Below, in pieces: positions 34,895-43,900 of a stretch of 64,000 nucleotides of DNA (its first letter is position 1; each line of letters starts with the position of its first letter). The notes under the pieces were generated by a model that saw nothing but the letters and a program-made list of their open reading frames with translations, was not told where the DNA came from and did not search any database. Origin of the DNA: Oscillatoria sp. FACHB-1407 (GTDB lineage Bacteria; Cyanobacteriota; Cyanobacteriia; Elainellales; Elainellaceae); NCBI RefSeq assembly GCF_014697545.1, contig NZ_JACJSA010000001.1, positions 434,001 to 498,000 of the forward strand, given 5' to 3'. The position numbers and the translations under genes are program-made.

Positions 34895-35287
34895 TTAGTA
34901 ATCCTGGGCAGCACCTCCCTTACCAGAGGGACGAGGCTCCTCGATCTCAACATCTTCGCCCTTAATTTGCTTAAAGAAATCCTTTGTACTTTCGGGCAGC
35001 GGTTGATCAAGATTCAACTTTTCACGGACGTTCTCTAACAAACCTCCTGCATTATCTCCATCCGCTTCAACCCTGACTCGGTCTGGTTCTGAGTAAGTAC
35101 GGGTAGGCTTTGCACCCTGATCCACTTGATAACTGCGAGCTTCTGGTGTTACTGATTCAGCAAAAGCAGGCTGTTCATAACTCATTACTCCTAATACAGT
35201 GCTGACTAAAACTGTCATTGCCAAGAATGCAGTGGCGATCGCACGACGTAATGATTTAATCCACAGTTTCGATATAAATCTGCTCAT
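34895..35287 (-). CDS. Small exported hypothetical protein
   Basis: The 130-residue protein has a signal peptide (RAIATAFLAMTVLVSTVLG, cut after AFA, about residue 43). The mature 87 residues are hydrophilic, with acidic and proline-rich parts and KGGAAQDY at the end. VTPEARSYQVDQGAKPTR and LLENVREKLNLDQPLPESTK look conserved. I recall similar short exported proteins in cyanobacteria but no known function. It stands alone in its direction. Confidence 0.75.
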   Translation of the reverse strand: MSRFISKLWIKSLRRAIATAFLAMTVLVSTVLGVMSYEQPAFAESVTPEARSYQVDQGAKPTRTYSEPDRVRVEADGDNAGGLLENVREKLNLDQPLPESTKDFFKQIKGEDVEIEEPRPSGKGGAAQDY

Positions 35288-35369
35288 AAAAAATCCTCAA
35301 TTGGGCTAAGTTATTGTTGTGTGTTTGTGGGAACTAAGACATCGATCCAAAGGCAGAAGGGGAAGATGA

Positions 35370-35537
35370 GTCAGTAGTTAGTGGTCAATGGTCAGTAGTC
35401 AGTAGTTAGTGGTCAATGGTCAATGGTTAAGTCAATGGTCAATGGTCAATGGTCAATGGTTAAGTCAATGGTCAATGGTCAATGGTCAATGGTTAAGTCA
35501 ATGGTCAATAGTCAATAGTCAATGGTCAATAATGGTA
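35370..35537 (+). repeat. GTCAATG-type heptamer array with 33-base higher order
   Basis: Units are mostly GTCAATG with GTTAA breaks. The block GTCAATGGTCAATGGTCAAT plus GGTTAA recurs about every 33 bases three times. The array lies between two genes and ends 36 bases before the MnmD-like start. Confidence 0.9.
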
Positions 35538-35572
35538 TTAGTGGTTGAATTGACACTTGATTGAGTGTTTGT

Positions 35573-36457
35573 ATGACCGATTTTGCCCAGTGGATTCCAC
35601 AACAAACAAACGACGGATCATTCACCTTTTTTTCAGAGGAGTTTGGTGAAGCCTTTCACAGTCGAGAGGGAGCTAAAGCCGAAGCCTTTCAGAAGTTTGC
35701 AACAGCAACAGATTTGGCGACTAAAGCCCAACAAGGTTCCTTGCGTTTGTTAGACGTGTGTTATGGGTTGGGTTACAACACGGCGGCAGCACTGGAGCTA
35801 ATCTGGCAGATCAATCCGAGTTGTCAGGTTGAGGTCTACGGATTGGAATTAGATGAAACTGTACCCAGAGCCGCGATCGCCCCTCCATTGATTGATAGTT
35901 GGTCTTCTGAGGTGCAGGAGATTCTCAAAGCGATCGCCCTTGAGCATCACTGCACGACTCCTCGTCTCACAGCTACTGTACTGATTGGGGATGCCCGATA
36001 CACGATTCAATCCTTAAGTGACTCAGGGTTTCAAGCTGAGGCAATTTTCTTTGACCCGTTTTCACCGCGTCGCTGCCCGCAGTTGTGGACAGTAGAGTTT
36101 TTTACTCAGGTAGCTCGCTGTTTGTCACCGACGGGCAAGTTAGCCACCTACTCGCGATCGGCATCGGTGCGATCGGCAATGATCGCAGCAGGATTGCACA
36201 TCGGCACGATTCCCCTGTTGCATTCTCGTGCGTCTCATGAGTGGTCACAGGGAACCGTCGGTAGCTTTGGTGCTCAGACCCTACATCCCCTATCGCCGAT
36301 GGAACAGGAGCACTTACAAACCCGTGCAGCCATTCCCTATCGCGATCCTCAGTTAAACGATCCGGCAGTGGTGATTTTGGAACGACACCATCAGGAACAA
36401 CAGCGATCACAACGGGAATCAACGTCCAGTTGGCGACGACGTTGGGGAATTCATTAG
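35573..36457 (+). CDS. MnmC/MnmD-like tRNA methyltransferase
   Basis: The 294-residue protein has the MnmC methyltransferase N-terminal pattern FTFFSEEFGEAFHSREGAKA, then SAM motif LRLLDVCYGLGYNTAAALEL, and IFFDPFSPRRCPQLWTVEFF, with the Asp-Pro-Phe-Ser-Pro catalytic loop. The oxidase domain of bifunctional MnmC is absent, so this is the stand-alone MnmD type, which completes methylaminomethyl-2-thiouridine at the tRNA wobble base. The ATG at 35573 is preferred to TTG 35561. It precedes the mug remnant by 10 bases, suggesting a former two-gene unit. Confidence 0.85.
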   Translation: MTDFAQWIPQQTNDGSFTFFSEEFGEAFHSREGAKAEAFQKFATATDLATKAQQGSLRLLDVCYGLGYNTAAALELIWQINPSCQVEVYGLELDETVPRAAIAPPLIDSWSSEVQEILKAIALEHHCTTPRLTATVLIGDARYTIQSLSDSGFQAEAIFFDPFSPRRCPQLWTVEFFTQVARCLSPTGKLATYSRSASVRSAMIAAGLHIGTIPLLHSRASHEWSQGTVGSFGAQTLHPLSPMEQEHLQTRAAIPYRDPQLNDPAVVILERHHQEQQRSQRESTSSWRRRWGIH

Positions 36458-36466
36458 GCTGTAATC

Positions 36467-36790
36467 ATGACTCAAGTTTATAAGCCTACAAAAGACGAAA
36501 TTCGCGCCGCAATGAACAAGACCATGTCTGACATCATTGCCCCTGATTTGCGCGTGTTGTTTTGTGGCATCAACCCCAGTTCATACAGCGCAGCCGTGGG
36601 GCACCACTTTGCCCGTCCCGGCAATCGCTTCTGGCGCACGTTGCATCACGCAGGCTTTGCAGACTATCTTGTAGGGGCGGTTTTAACTGCTGCCATGTCC
36701 TCCTCACACAACTCCGGCTCAATGATACATTCGAGTGCTGTATCCCTCTCGTTTGCCGTCATTGGGTTGATGAAGAAATCCCCTGTCTGA
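36467..36790 (+). pseudogene. mug: Truncated mug (G/T-U mismatch DNA glycosylase)
   Basis: The first 68 residues (DLRVLFCGINPSSYSAAVGH, FARPGNRFWRTLHHAGFADY) match the N-terminal part of Mug/TDG glycosylases, including the GINP active-site motif. At 36664 homology stops where the frame runs into DNA of the opposite gene, and the last 40 residues are antisense sequence. A normal Mug is about 165-190 residues. The break coincides with TGTAGGGGCGGTTTTAACTG, a piece of repeat family B. So this is a decayed gene cut by repeat-associated rearrangement. Confidence 0.8.
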
Positions 36791-37821
36791 GGCGGCAAGG
36801 TGGGGTCAAGCAACAATTCCATGATGGTTCTGACCATACCCGCCAGAGGAATTGCCAAAATCACCCCCAGCAGACCTCCAACTCTGGCTCCTAAAAGCAG
36901 TGTAGCAAGGACGATCGCCGGGCTAAGTCCCGTTAAATTTCCTAACAATCGGGGTGCCAGAAGATTGTCTTTAACCTGTTGCAGGGCGATCGCCGCTCCC
37001 ACAACCTGCACTGCCAACCACCAGTCAATAAACGCCACCAAAACACCAACTGTGACGATTCCCAGAGTCGCCCCAATAAAGGGAATTACCTCCATCAAGC
37101 CGATGAAAATGGCAAAGACCAGGAAAAACGGCACTTGCAACAACGAAAAGGCGATCGACAGCGTCACCGCCATAAACAACCCCAGCAACAGTTGTCCTGA
37201 AAAGAAGCGTTGCAGATTACGGCGAAATGACTCTGTGAGAAAATCTCGAATCGGCGGTGAAAAGAAGCTAGTCACCCCATTCCATAACCGCTCCCCATCC
37301 AGCAGCATATAGAACGAGATCACCAAAATCAAAATCAGATCAACAACCCAATTAAACGTGCCAACCAATAGCCCTAGCCCACGAGTGGCGATCGTCTCTG
37401 CCTGCTCTTGAAGCTGGGTGAGAATCTGCTGTTGTAACAGTGGCACTGCAAATTTAACTTGATGCGCTTTGCTCCAATCTTGAAACTCGGTCAACTGCTG
37501 CTGTCCAGAGGCGATCAGAGCGGGCAGATTGGTGATGAGCTGTTGAGCTTGATTAAGCACAGGAGGGGCGATCGTCACTCCAATCAATCCAACAATGATC
37601 CCAGCTGAGATGTAGACAACCCCAACCGCTAACCCACGAGGCATGAGCGATCGCAGCGTTTTGACGGGATAGTTTAACAAGAAGGCAATTAACCCTGCTG
37701 TCACTAAAATGCTGATAAGCTCGCTGAAGTAACTCAAAGCGTTGAGCATCATCCAACCTGTGAGCAAAATCAGCACCCAGGTAATCAGTATTCGTTGTAA
37801 CGGTGTAAACAGACGATCCAT
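36664..37821 (-). CDS. PerM/AI-2E-family transporter
   Basis: The 385-residue membrane protein shows the family pattern: about eight membrane segments, SFYMLLDGERLWNGVTSFF, and GLMEVIPFIGATLGIVTVG with the conserved Pro-Phe-Ile-Gly. Next come GNLTGLSPAIVLATLLLGAR and LAIPLAGMVRTIMELLL. It is likely a permease or exporter of unknown substrate. Some members export AI-2, others Na/H. Its last ten residues (MAAVKTAPTR) come from a family B repeat piece that it shares with the truncated mug gene, so the native C-terminus has been replaced. Confidence 0.88.
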   Translation of the reverse strand: MDRLFTPLQRILITWVLILLTGWMMLNALSYFSELISILVTAGLIAFLLNYPVKTLRSLMPRGLAVGVVYISAGIIVGLIGVTIAPPVLNQAQQLITNLPALIASGQQQLTEFQDWSKAHQVKFAVPLLQQQILTQLQEQAETIATRGLGLLVGTFNWVVDLILILVISFYMLLDGERLWNGVTSFFSPPIRDFLTESFRRNLQRFFSGQLLLGLFMAVTLSIAFSLLQVPFFLVFAIFIGLMEVIPFIGATLGIVTVGVLVAFIDWWLAVQVVGAAIALQQVKDNLLAPRLLGNLTGLSPAIVLATLLLGARVGGLLGVILAIPLAGMVRTIMELLLDPTLPPQTGDFFINPMTANERDTALECIIEPELCEEDMAAVKTAPTR

Positions 37822-37986
37822 GACCCTTATCGCTCTGCTCAGGGGGAATAAATCTACAGTCAGAGCCTAAATTCCAGACTAACAGGGGCAGTCCGATTTC
37901 GGGATAAGGCTTAGGAGGGAGTTTACGGTCATGTTCAGATTTCCGATCAGTGACTGTATGGCACCCCCCTAGATCCCTCAAGACCT

Positions 37987-38127
37987 CTAGCCCGTCGTTC
38001 TACGGACGTGATCGAGAATCTGCTGTTTTCGCTCAGGTGAACCAGAGTAAACGTCTTTGTTGAACGTTCCTTTGCTGCGAGCCACATGCTCCATAATGCG
38101 CTTCTTGCGATCGTCTGCTTCAGCCAT
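37987..38127 (-). CDS. 46-residue conserved protein with internal duplication
   Basis: ATG 38127 to TAG 37987 encodes MAEADDRKKRIMEHVARSKG through SPERKQQILDHVRRTTG. The pattern R-K-x-x-I-[LM]-[DE]-H-V-x-R-[ST] occurs twice, so it is two similar basic helices. The product is very hydrophilic. Similar short cyanobacterial proteins exist from memory. The role may be nucleic-acid or protein binding, which is inference. No neighbour gives a clue. Confidence 0.7.
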   Translation of the reverse strand: MAEADDRKKRIMEHVARSKGTFNKDVYSGSPERKQQILDHVRRTTG

Positions 38128-38220
38128 AGTGATCAACCTAAATTGTAAAGTTATGTATCTTCTATTATGTCGCTAAATTCTCACAGGCTTAGCGAGTCTA
38201 ATCTTCAGTATTGATTAACA

Positions 38221-38272
38221 TCTACCGCTGCGGTTTCAACCGCCAACATCCTGATCCCGATTCACGTTATCA
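38221..38272 (-). repeat. Partial family B repeat
   Basis: The minus strand reads AACGTGAATCGGGATCAGGA, TGTTGGCGGTTGAAACCGCA, like the left part of the copies at 9292 and 15675. It lies just after the stop of the U32 gene. Confidence 0.65.
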
Positions 38273-38275
38273 GCA

Positions 38276-40843
38276 TTACCGTCCGCGAGTTACACCCAGT
38301 TGATGTTGTAGCTTGAGCTCGCGCCATAATTGCGACCCGGTAATTTCACCCTTGAGCAGTTGTTGATAGCGTTGAACGGTGCGCTTGACCTGCTCTGGAG
38401 ATTCATTCACAAACTCAATGCGAAACTGCCGCAATCCCAGATTTTGCAACCGTTGCACATACTCTGCTCCGGTTTGAGCCGTGCCATTAAAGACCGTATT
38501 ACGGCATCCCGCATCGGCGTGAAGGACGTGTTCTACTCCAGTGCGATCGCGCAGCGTTACCTCGTGGTTCTCGCAGGGGCGACCACAATTCGTAAAATCA
38601 GTGCCTGTTGATAAAAAGGCACAGAAGACGCAGTGTTCCATGTGAAACATGGGCATGTGCTGATGCACCGTCACCTCAAACCAATCTGGGGAACAGTGGC
38701 TTAGCAATGCCTCTAACTGGGTAATGTTGAGGTCATAGGAAGCCGTTAACCGTTCTAACCCAAACTGTTTAAAGTGAACCGCGGTCAGTGGGTTAGCGAC
38801 ATTGAGTGAAAAGTCACCTATGCAGCGATTGTCTTTAAAGAATTGCAGGTGATCGTAGTTACGAATTAGATAGCCGTCGGCATTACAAGATTGCACTTGC
38901 TGCAAAATCCAGTTCTCGCCCGGTTTCGTGATGCGCGGTGGAGCAACCCAAATCGATTGTCCCTGTCCTTGTTGCCGGACTAAATTCACTGCCTCTCGAT
39001 AGGCGCGTGGGTCTTCAAATTCGCAGTACAGGGTTTGAATGTCAGATTTGAGGGCAGCGTCGAGTTGCGAGAGATTGCGAACTAAAACGATCAGGGAGTG
39101 GGGAGCAGGGAGTAAGGAGTGGGGAGTGGGGAGTGGCACAGATGCGATTAATCGCGTCTGTACAGGAGGGTTTGTAGGGAGGAGGTCTGTCCAGGTGGCG
39201 GATGGTTGCAGTTGCCAGCGATGCGGTTGGATGCGGGCTTGTTCCAGTCGCTCGACCATGTCTCGACGCAGACGGTTTAACTCACTGATGGGCAACATGG
39301 CTGCTGCGGTGAGGTGGTTGGTCAACCTTTCTAACCGAAAGGGAGTATTTCCCAAGCGGCTGAGTTGTTCCTGTAACCGTTCGGTAGTGAGCGGCTTGGT
39401 GTGTGCTTCCACGAGGGGCATGGTGGAGTCGAGTTGAATGATGTGTCCCTGTTCATCGCGGGCAATCAGGGTCAGGGGATGCCCAATATCGCCATGAACC
39501 TCAATTGAGATGGGTCGTTGAAATTGCGGTGTGTCACCTGCGTAGCTCTGACGTAATTGGCGATCGAGTTCGGGGTCACTCGTTTTCCAGAGGCGATCGC
39601 CCACATGGATGCGGCGCAAATCGAGATCACGTCGCCCAAACTGCAACACGGCTTCATCGTCCTTAAGAACAACGGAGTAAACCCGTCCTCCTTCTTCTTT
39701 TTCTGCCGGACGACCCTGATCAAACACCACACCATCGCCAGCTTTGATCGGGGCTTGCACCCGAACCGTGATTTGCTCTTTATGAATGCGGGTTACCTCA
39801 CCCACATACACACCCCGTTTTTTGCCAAAGCGAGCATGAACCAGCGTTTGGTTATCAATTCCCTGAAACCATCCGGTGTGCAACCCTCGCGAAAATGCCA
39901 TTTCCAGGTCGTAACGTTGCTGGTCGCTCACCTGATGGGGTTGCGATCGCAATCGGTCGAGGGCTTGCCGATAGATGCGCGTCACGTTTGCCACATACTC
40001 CGGGGCTTTGAGCCGACCTTCAATTTTCAGGGAAACAACCCCGGCTTGCACCAGTTCGGGTAATACGTCCAATCCTGCTAAATCCTGGGGGCTGAGCAAA
40101 TACTGGCGATCGCCCAGATCCACCGTTTCGCCATCTGCAATCAGGTCATAGGTCATACGACACGCTTGGGCGCATTCTCCCCGGTTTGCCGATCGCCCAC
40201 CCAATGCCTCACTGGTCAGACATTGTCCCGAATAGGCAACACACAACGCCCCATGCACAAACACTTCTAACGGCAGAGCGGTATCGCGATCGCTTAACTG
40301 CTGCTGAATCTTGTTGATCTCCTTCAGGGAGCACTCCCGCGCCAACACGACTAACTGACACCCAAGCGATCGCACGAACTCAACACCCGCCGCACTCGTC
40401 ACGGTCATCTGAGTTGAGGCATGAATCGGAAAATCAGGCGACAGATGACGAATCAAGCGACAAATTCCTACATCTTGGACAATTACGGCGTCTACCCCAG
40501 CCGCGATAATCTCACGCAGATATTGCTCCGCCTCAGTCAACTCGTTTGTAAAAACCAACGTATTGAGTGTGACGTATCCCTTGACCCCTCGCTGATGCAA
40601 AAACGCCATCAATTCTGGCAGATCTGCCGTTGTGAAGTTTTGTGCCCGCATTCGCGCATTAAAGCGATCGAGTCCAAAGTAGATCGCATCTGCTCCATTC
40701 TCCACAGCGGCTTTAGCACACTCCCAGTTGCCCGCTGGAGCAAGTAGCTCTGGCAGGGAGTGAATGGAGTCAGGTCGGGTTGCAGATGCTTGGGATGGCT
40801 CAGAAATCATACGGCAGACGGCAAAAAGCGGAGATTGGTTCAC
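38276..40843 (-). CDS. U32-family peptidase, RlhA-like
   Basis: The 855-residue protein has LPELLAPAGNWECAKAAVEN at the start and the U32 signature LEVFVHGALCVAYSGQC in the first third, with Cys pairs of an iron-sulfur type (SANRGECAQACRM). A DUF3656 middle region follows, and a third U32-like part shows HMEHCVFCAF and GRPCENHEV. E. coli RlhA, with the same layout, hydroxylates 23S rRNA C2501, so this role is likely. A start at ATG 40810 is equally good. Residues near 570-590 (PLPTPHSLLPAPHSLI) come from a G-rich minisatellite inserted in frame. Confidence 0.85.
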   Translation of the reverse strand: MNQSPLFAVCRMISEPSQASATRPDSIHSLPELLAPAGNWECAKAAVENGADAIYFGLDRFNARMRAQNFTTADLPELMAFLHQRGVKGYVTLNTLVFTNELTEAEQYLREIIAAGVDAVIVQDVGICRLIRHLSPDFPIHASTQMTVTSAAGVEFVRSLGCQLVVLARECSLKEINKIQQQLSDRDTALPLEVFVHGALCVAYSGQCLTSEALGGRSANRGECAQACRMTYDLIADGETVDLGDRQYLLSPQDLAGLDVLPELVQAGVVSLKIEGRLKAPEYVANVTRIYRQALDRLRSQPHQVSDQQRYDLEMAFSRGLHTGWFQGIDNQTLVHARFGKKRGVYVGEVTRIHKEQITVRVQAPIKAGDGVVFDQGRPAEKEEGGRVYSVVLKDDEAVLQFGRRDLDLRRIHVGDRLWKTSDPELDRQLRQSYAGDTPQFQRPISIEVHGDIGHPLTLIARDEQGHIIQLDSTMPLVEAHTKPLTTERLQEQLSRLGNTPFRLERLTNHLTAAAMLPISELNRLRRDMVERLEQARIQPHRWQLQPSATWTDLLPTNPPVQTRLIASVPLPTPHSLLPAPHSLIVLVRNLSQLDAALKSDIQTLYCEFEDPRAYREAVNLVRQQGQGQSIWVAPPRITKPGENWILQQVQSCNADGYLIRNYDHLQFFKDNRCIGDFSLNVANPLTAVHFKQFGLERLTASYDLNITQLEALLSHCSPDWFEVTVHQHMPMFHMEHCVFCAFLSTGTDFTNCGRPCENHEVTLRDRTGVEHVLHADAGCRNTVFNGTAQTGAEYVQRLQNLGLRQFRIEFVNESPEQVKRTVQRYQQLLKGEITGSQLWRELKLQHQLGVTRGR

Positions 40844-40857
40844 CTCTACAACCCTAG

Positions 40858-40965
40858 CTTAAAGGGGATGGGGTGTGGAAAATAAGGGAGTAGGGAATGG
40901 GGAGTGGAGAGTGGGGAGAGTGGGAATGAAGACATCTGGTAGGGGCGTTTCGTGAAACGCCCTTA
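40858..40965 (+). repeat. GGGGAGTGG-type tract and family C fragment
   Basis: GGGGATGGGG, GGGAGTAGGGAATGGGGAGT and GAGAGTGGGGAGAGTGGG fill 40862-40930. GGTAGGGGCGTTTCGTGAAA then CGCCCTTAACC (40938-40965) is the core of family C. The whole gap between two genes is repeat DNA. Confidence 0.7.
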
Positions 40966-40992
40966 ACCCAGGAGTCATCCGTGAAAAGTTCC

Positions 40993-43900
40993 TCAGTCCA
41001 CGTCTTCAATGGCTCCCAGAGCTTTGAGTGATGTTTTTTGAGCATCGGTTAGTCCGGTCAATCCGGTGATCTTCATCCCTTCGTAGGGGCGATCGCTCCT
41101 CAAAATTTTCAAACAGTTCTGGGTCTTAACATCCCAAATGCGGATGGTTTCATCATCACTGCCACTCACCAAAATCTGTCCGTCTAGACTGAAAGCAATA
41201 GACATCAGCCAGTGTTGATGTCCTTTCAGAACATGCAGCAATTCCCCAGTGTTAATGTCCCAACAGCGGGCGATGCAATCGATGCCTCCACTGGCGAGCG
41301 TCTGTCCATCCGGGCTAAAGGCAATGCTACGAATCGAGCCAACGTGACCAACTAAGGATGTCAACAGGGTTCCAGTTTCAGGGTTCCAGAGTTTAATCAA
41401 GCCATCTTCTCCGGCACTGGCTAGCAGCAATCGGCTCTCGGAATGAGCGTGATTCATCGGACTGAATGCCACCGTCCGAACTAAATCAGCGTGCCCCTCT
41501 AACGTCTGCAAAGTTATGCCTGTATCAGCATCTAGCAAGACAATCGTGCCATTGGCGGTTCCGGCTGCAATCAACTGTCCATCAGGACTAAAGGCGATCG
41601 CCCGAATCAGGTTTCCAGGCAACGTTACTTGCCAAATGGTTTTGCCCGATGTTGTATCCCAAAGCCGAATCGAACAGTCTGAACTGCCACTCACCAGGGT
41701 TTTTGCACTGGAACCAAAGGCAACCGTCCAGACCCAATCTTGATGGTTGAAAACATTCAAACACTGTCCCGTCTGCACATCCCACAAACGAACGGTTTTA
41801 TCTCCAGCACTGCTGGCGAGGAACTTTCCATCGGGGCTAAAGGCGATCGCCCAGATCCAGCCCGTATGCCCTTGAAGGGTTTTGCTTGGCTGCCCTTTTT
41901 GGATATCCCACAGGCGCACCATCTTATCAACTCCTCCGCTAGCGATAACCAGGGAATTGAGATCAGTTTTGGGTGACTCGTGTGACTGCAAAGCAGGTTG
42001 AGTTGGAGCGATCGCCACCGTGTAAATTTGGCTGGTATAGCCCTGGAGGGTTCGCAGGGTTTGACCTGTGCTGACATCCCACAATCGCAGGGTCTGGTCA
42101 GAACTGCCACTGGCGATCGTGTTGCCGTCAGGACTGAAGGCAACCGACCAGATCCGGTGACGATGCCCTTGAAATACTTTCAGACAGTGACCTGTAGATA
42201 TCTCCCACAGCCATAGGGTTTGGTCTTCATGGTTGGTGAGAATCGTTTGCCCATCCGGTGCAACCTTAACGAAATAGACGGGGGATAACAATCCTTCAAT
42301 GGTTCTAATGCAGTCGCCTGTGGACACATCCCAGACTTTAAGCGTTTGATCAGCACTCGCACTGATTAAATGCTGACCCTCTGGGCTAAACGCTGTGGCA
42401 AAGATAGTATCGGTGTGCCCCTCAAACGTCCGTACAGGCTGATCCGATCGCCAAGTCCACAACAAAATCGTATGCTCTGGAGTGCTACTGACTAACCTGT
42501 CAAGGTTGGGGCTAATTGTGACTGAGTGTTGCCAATTCCACTGTTGGGTCATCTGATGAGTAGCACGGCTAGATGTCGGATAAATGAGCTGGCGATCGCT
42601 CATCAAAACCTGTAATAACTGCCCCGTTTGAGCATCCCACTGGCGAATGGTGCGATCGTCTCCGGCACTGACAATGGTTTGCCCATCGGGGCTAAAGGCA
42701 AGTAAGCGCACTCCCCACCCCGTATGTCCCTCCAGTGTGCAGAGGCAGTTTCCAGTTGCCACATCCCACACTCGAATCAGTACTTCATCACCACCACTGA
42801 CCAACCGTGTCCCATCGGGGCTAAAGGCAAGACTCCAAATCCAGTTAGTGTGACCAGCCCACGTCACAATTTGCTGACCATCACTCACCCGCCAAAGACT
42901 AATCTCGCCATTGTCATTGCCCGTCGCTAAGAGTTGCTGATTGGGACTGAAAGCAACACACAAAATGGTTCCAAACGGTTGAGCAAAAACAGTTTTTGAT
43001 AACTGTGAATGAGTTAGATTGACATCGCGAAGCTCCATCTCCTGTAGATAGGCTTGAGAAATGAATAACTCTGAGAAATCATACCCTGTAATGTCTAGTT
43101 GCAAGTCATAACAGAGATTGAGTAGGTTACCAGCTCCATAACCCAAGAGTGGATTTTTAGAATGCCGAAGTGTAGTGAGCAAGTCAGAAATTAGACGCTT
43201 TTGAGCAACGACTGAGTGATAGTGTTGACGCAGTTGATCTGTAATTGGTTTGATGATCAGTCGTGCTTGACTTTCGCGAATATAGTTTTGAACGGTTGTT
43301 TTCAACAGGGCATGACGATTCAATAGAGCAAGTTGCTGAGTTAGCAATTCATCCGTAATACGCTCGATGAAACGGCGAGTGACATACTCCATCACAACGG
43401 GCTGTTGTGTATAACGGCTGGCGTTTTTTTCAGATCCCATTCCCGGAGCAGTTTCAATTAGACATCGCCAGGTCAGGCTCTCCAATGCCTCTAAAAGATT
43501 GACTCTTGAGACAGGAGGCACGATATCTTGCTGAAGGTCGGCGATCGCCACCCATTCGCGATTGATTGCCAGCCAATACATAATGCTTTGCTCTAAGGGA
43601 GGCAGTCGTTCAAATTGCTGATCTAACAGACGACGTAGCCCATTAAACACCCAGGCTTCTTCTTGCAAAAAGGCAGCGATATGACCGTGAAATAAACTTT
43701 GAATCGACGAGGCGACAATCTTTAAGGCAAGAGGGCTACACGAATAAAATTCACACAGTTGCCGTTTTTCCGCCTCGGTTCCGATCAGTCCTTTTGCCTC
43801 AATCAGGGCTAGTGATGCATCCCAAGAGCCTTGCAGTAGGAGCGATCGCACCGCTAGATGCTCCCCTTCAAATACGGAAATTTCGGCTGGTTTTTCTCGA

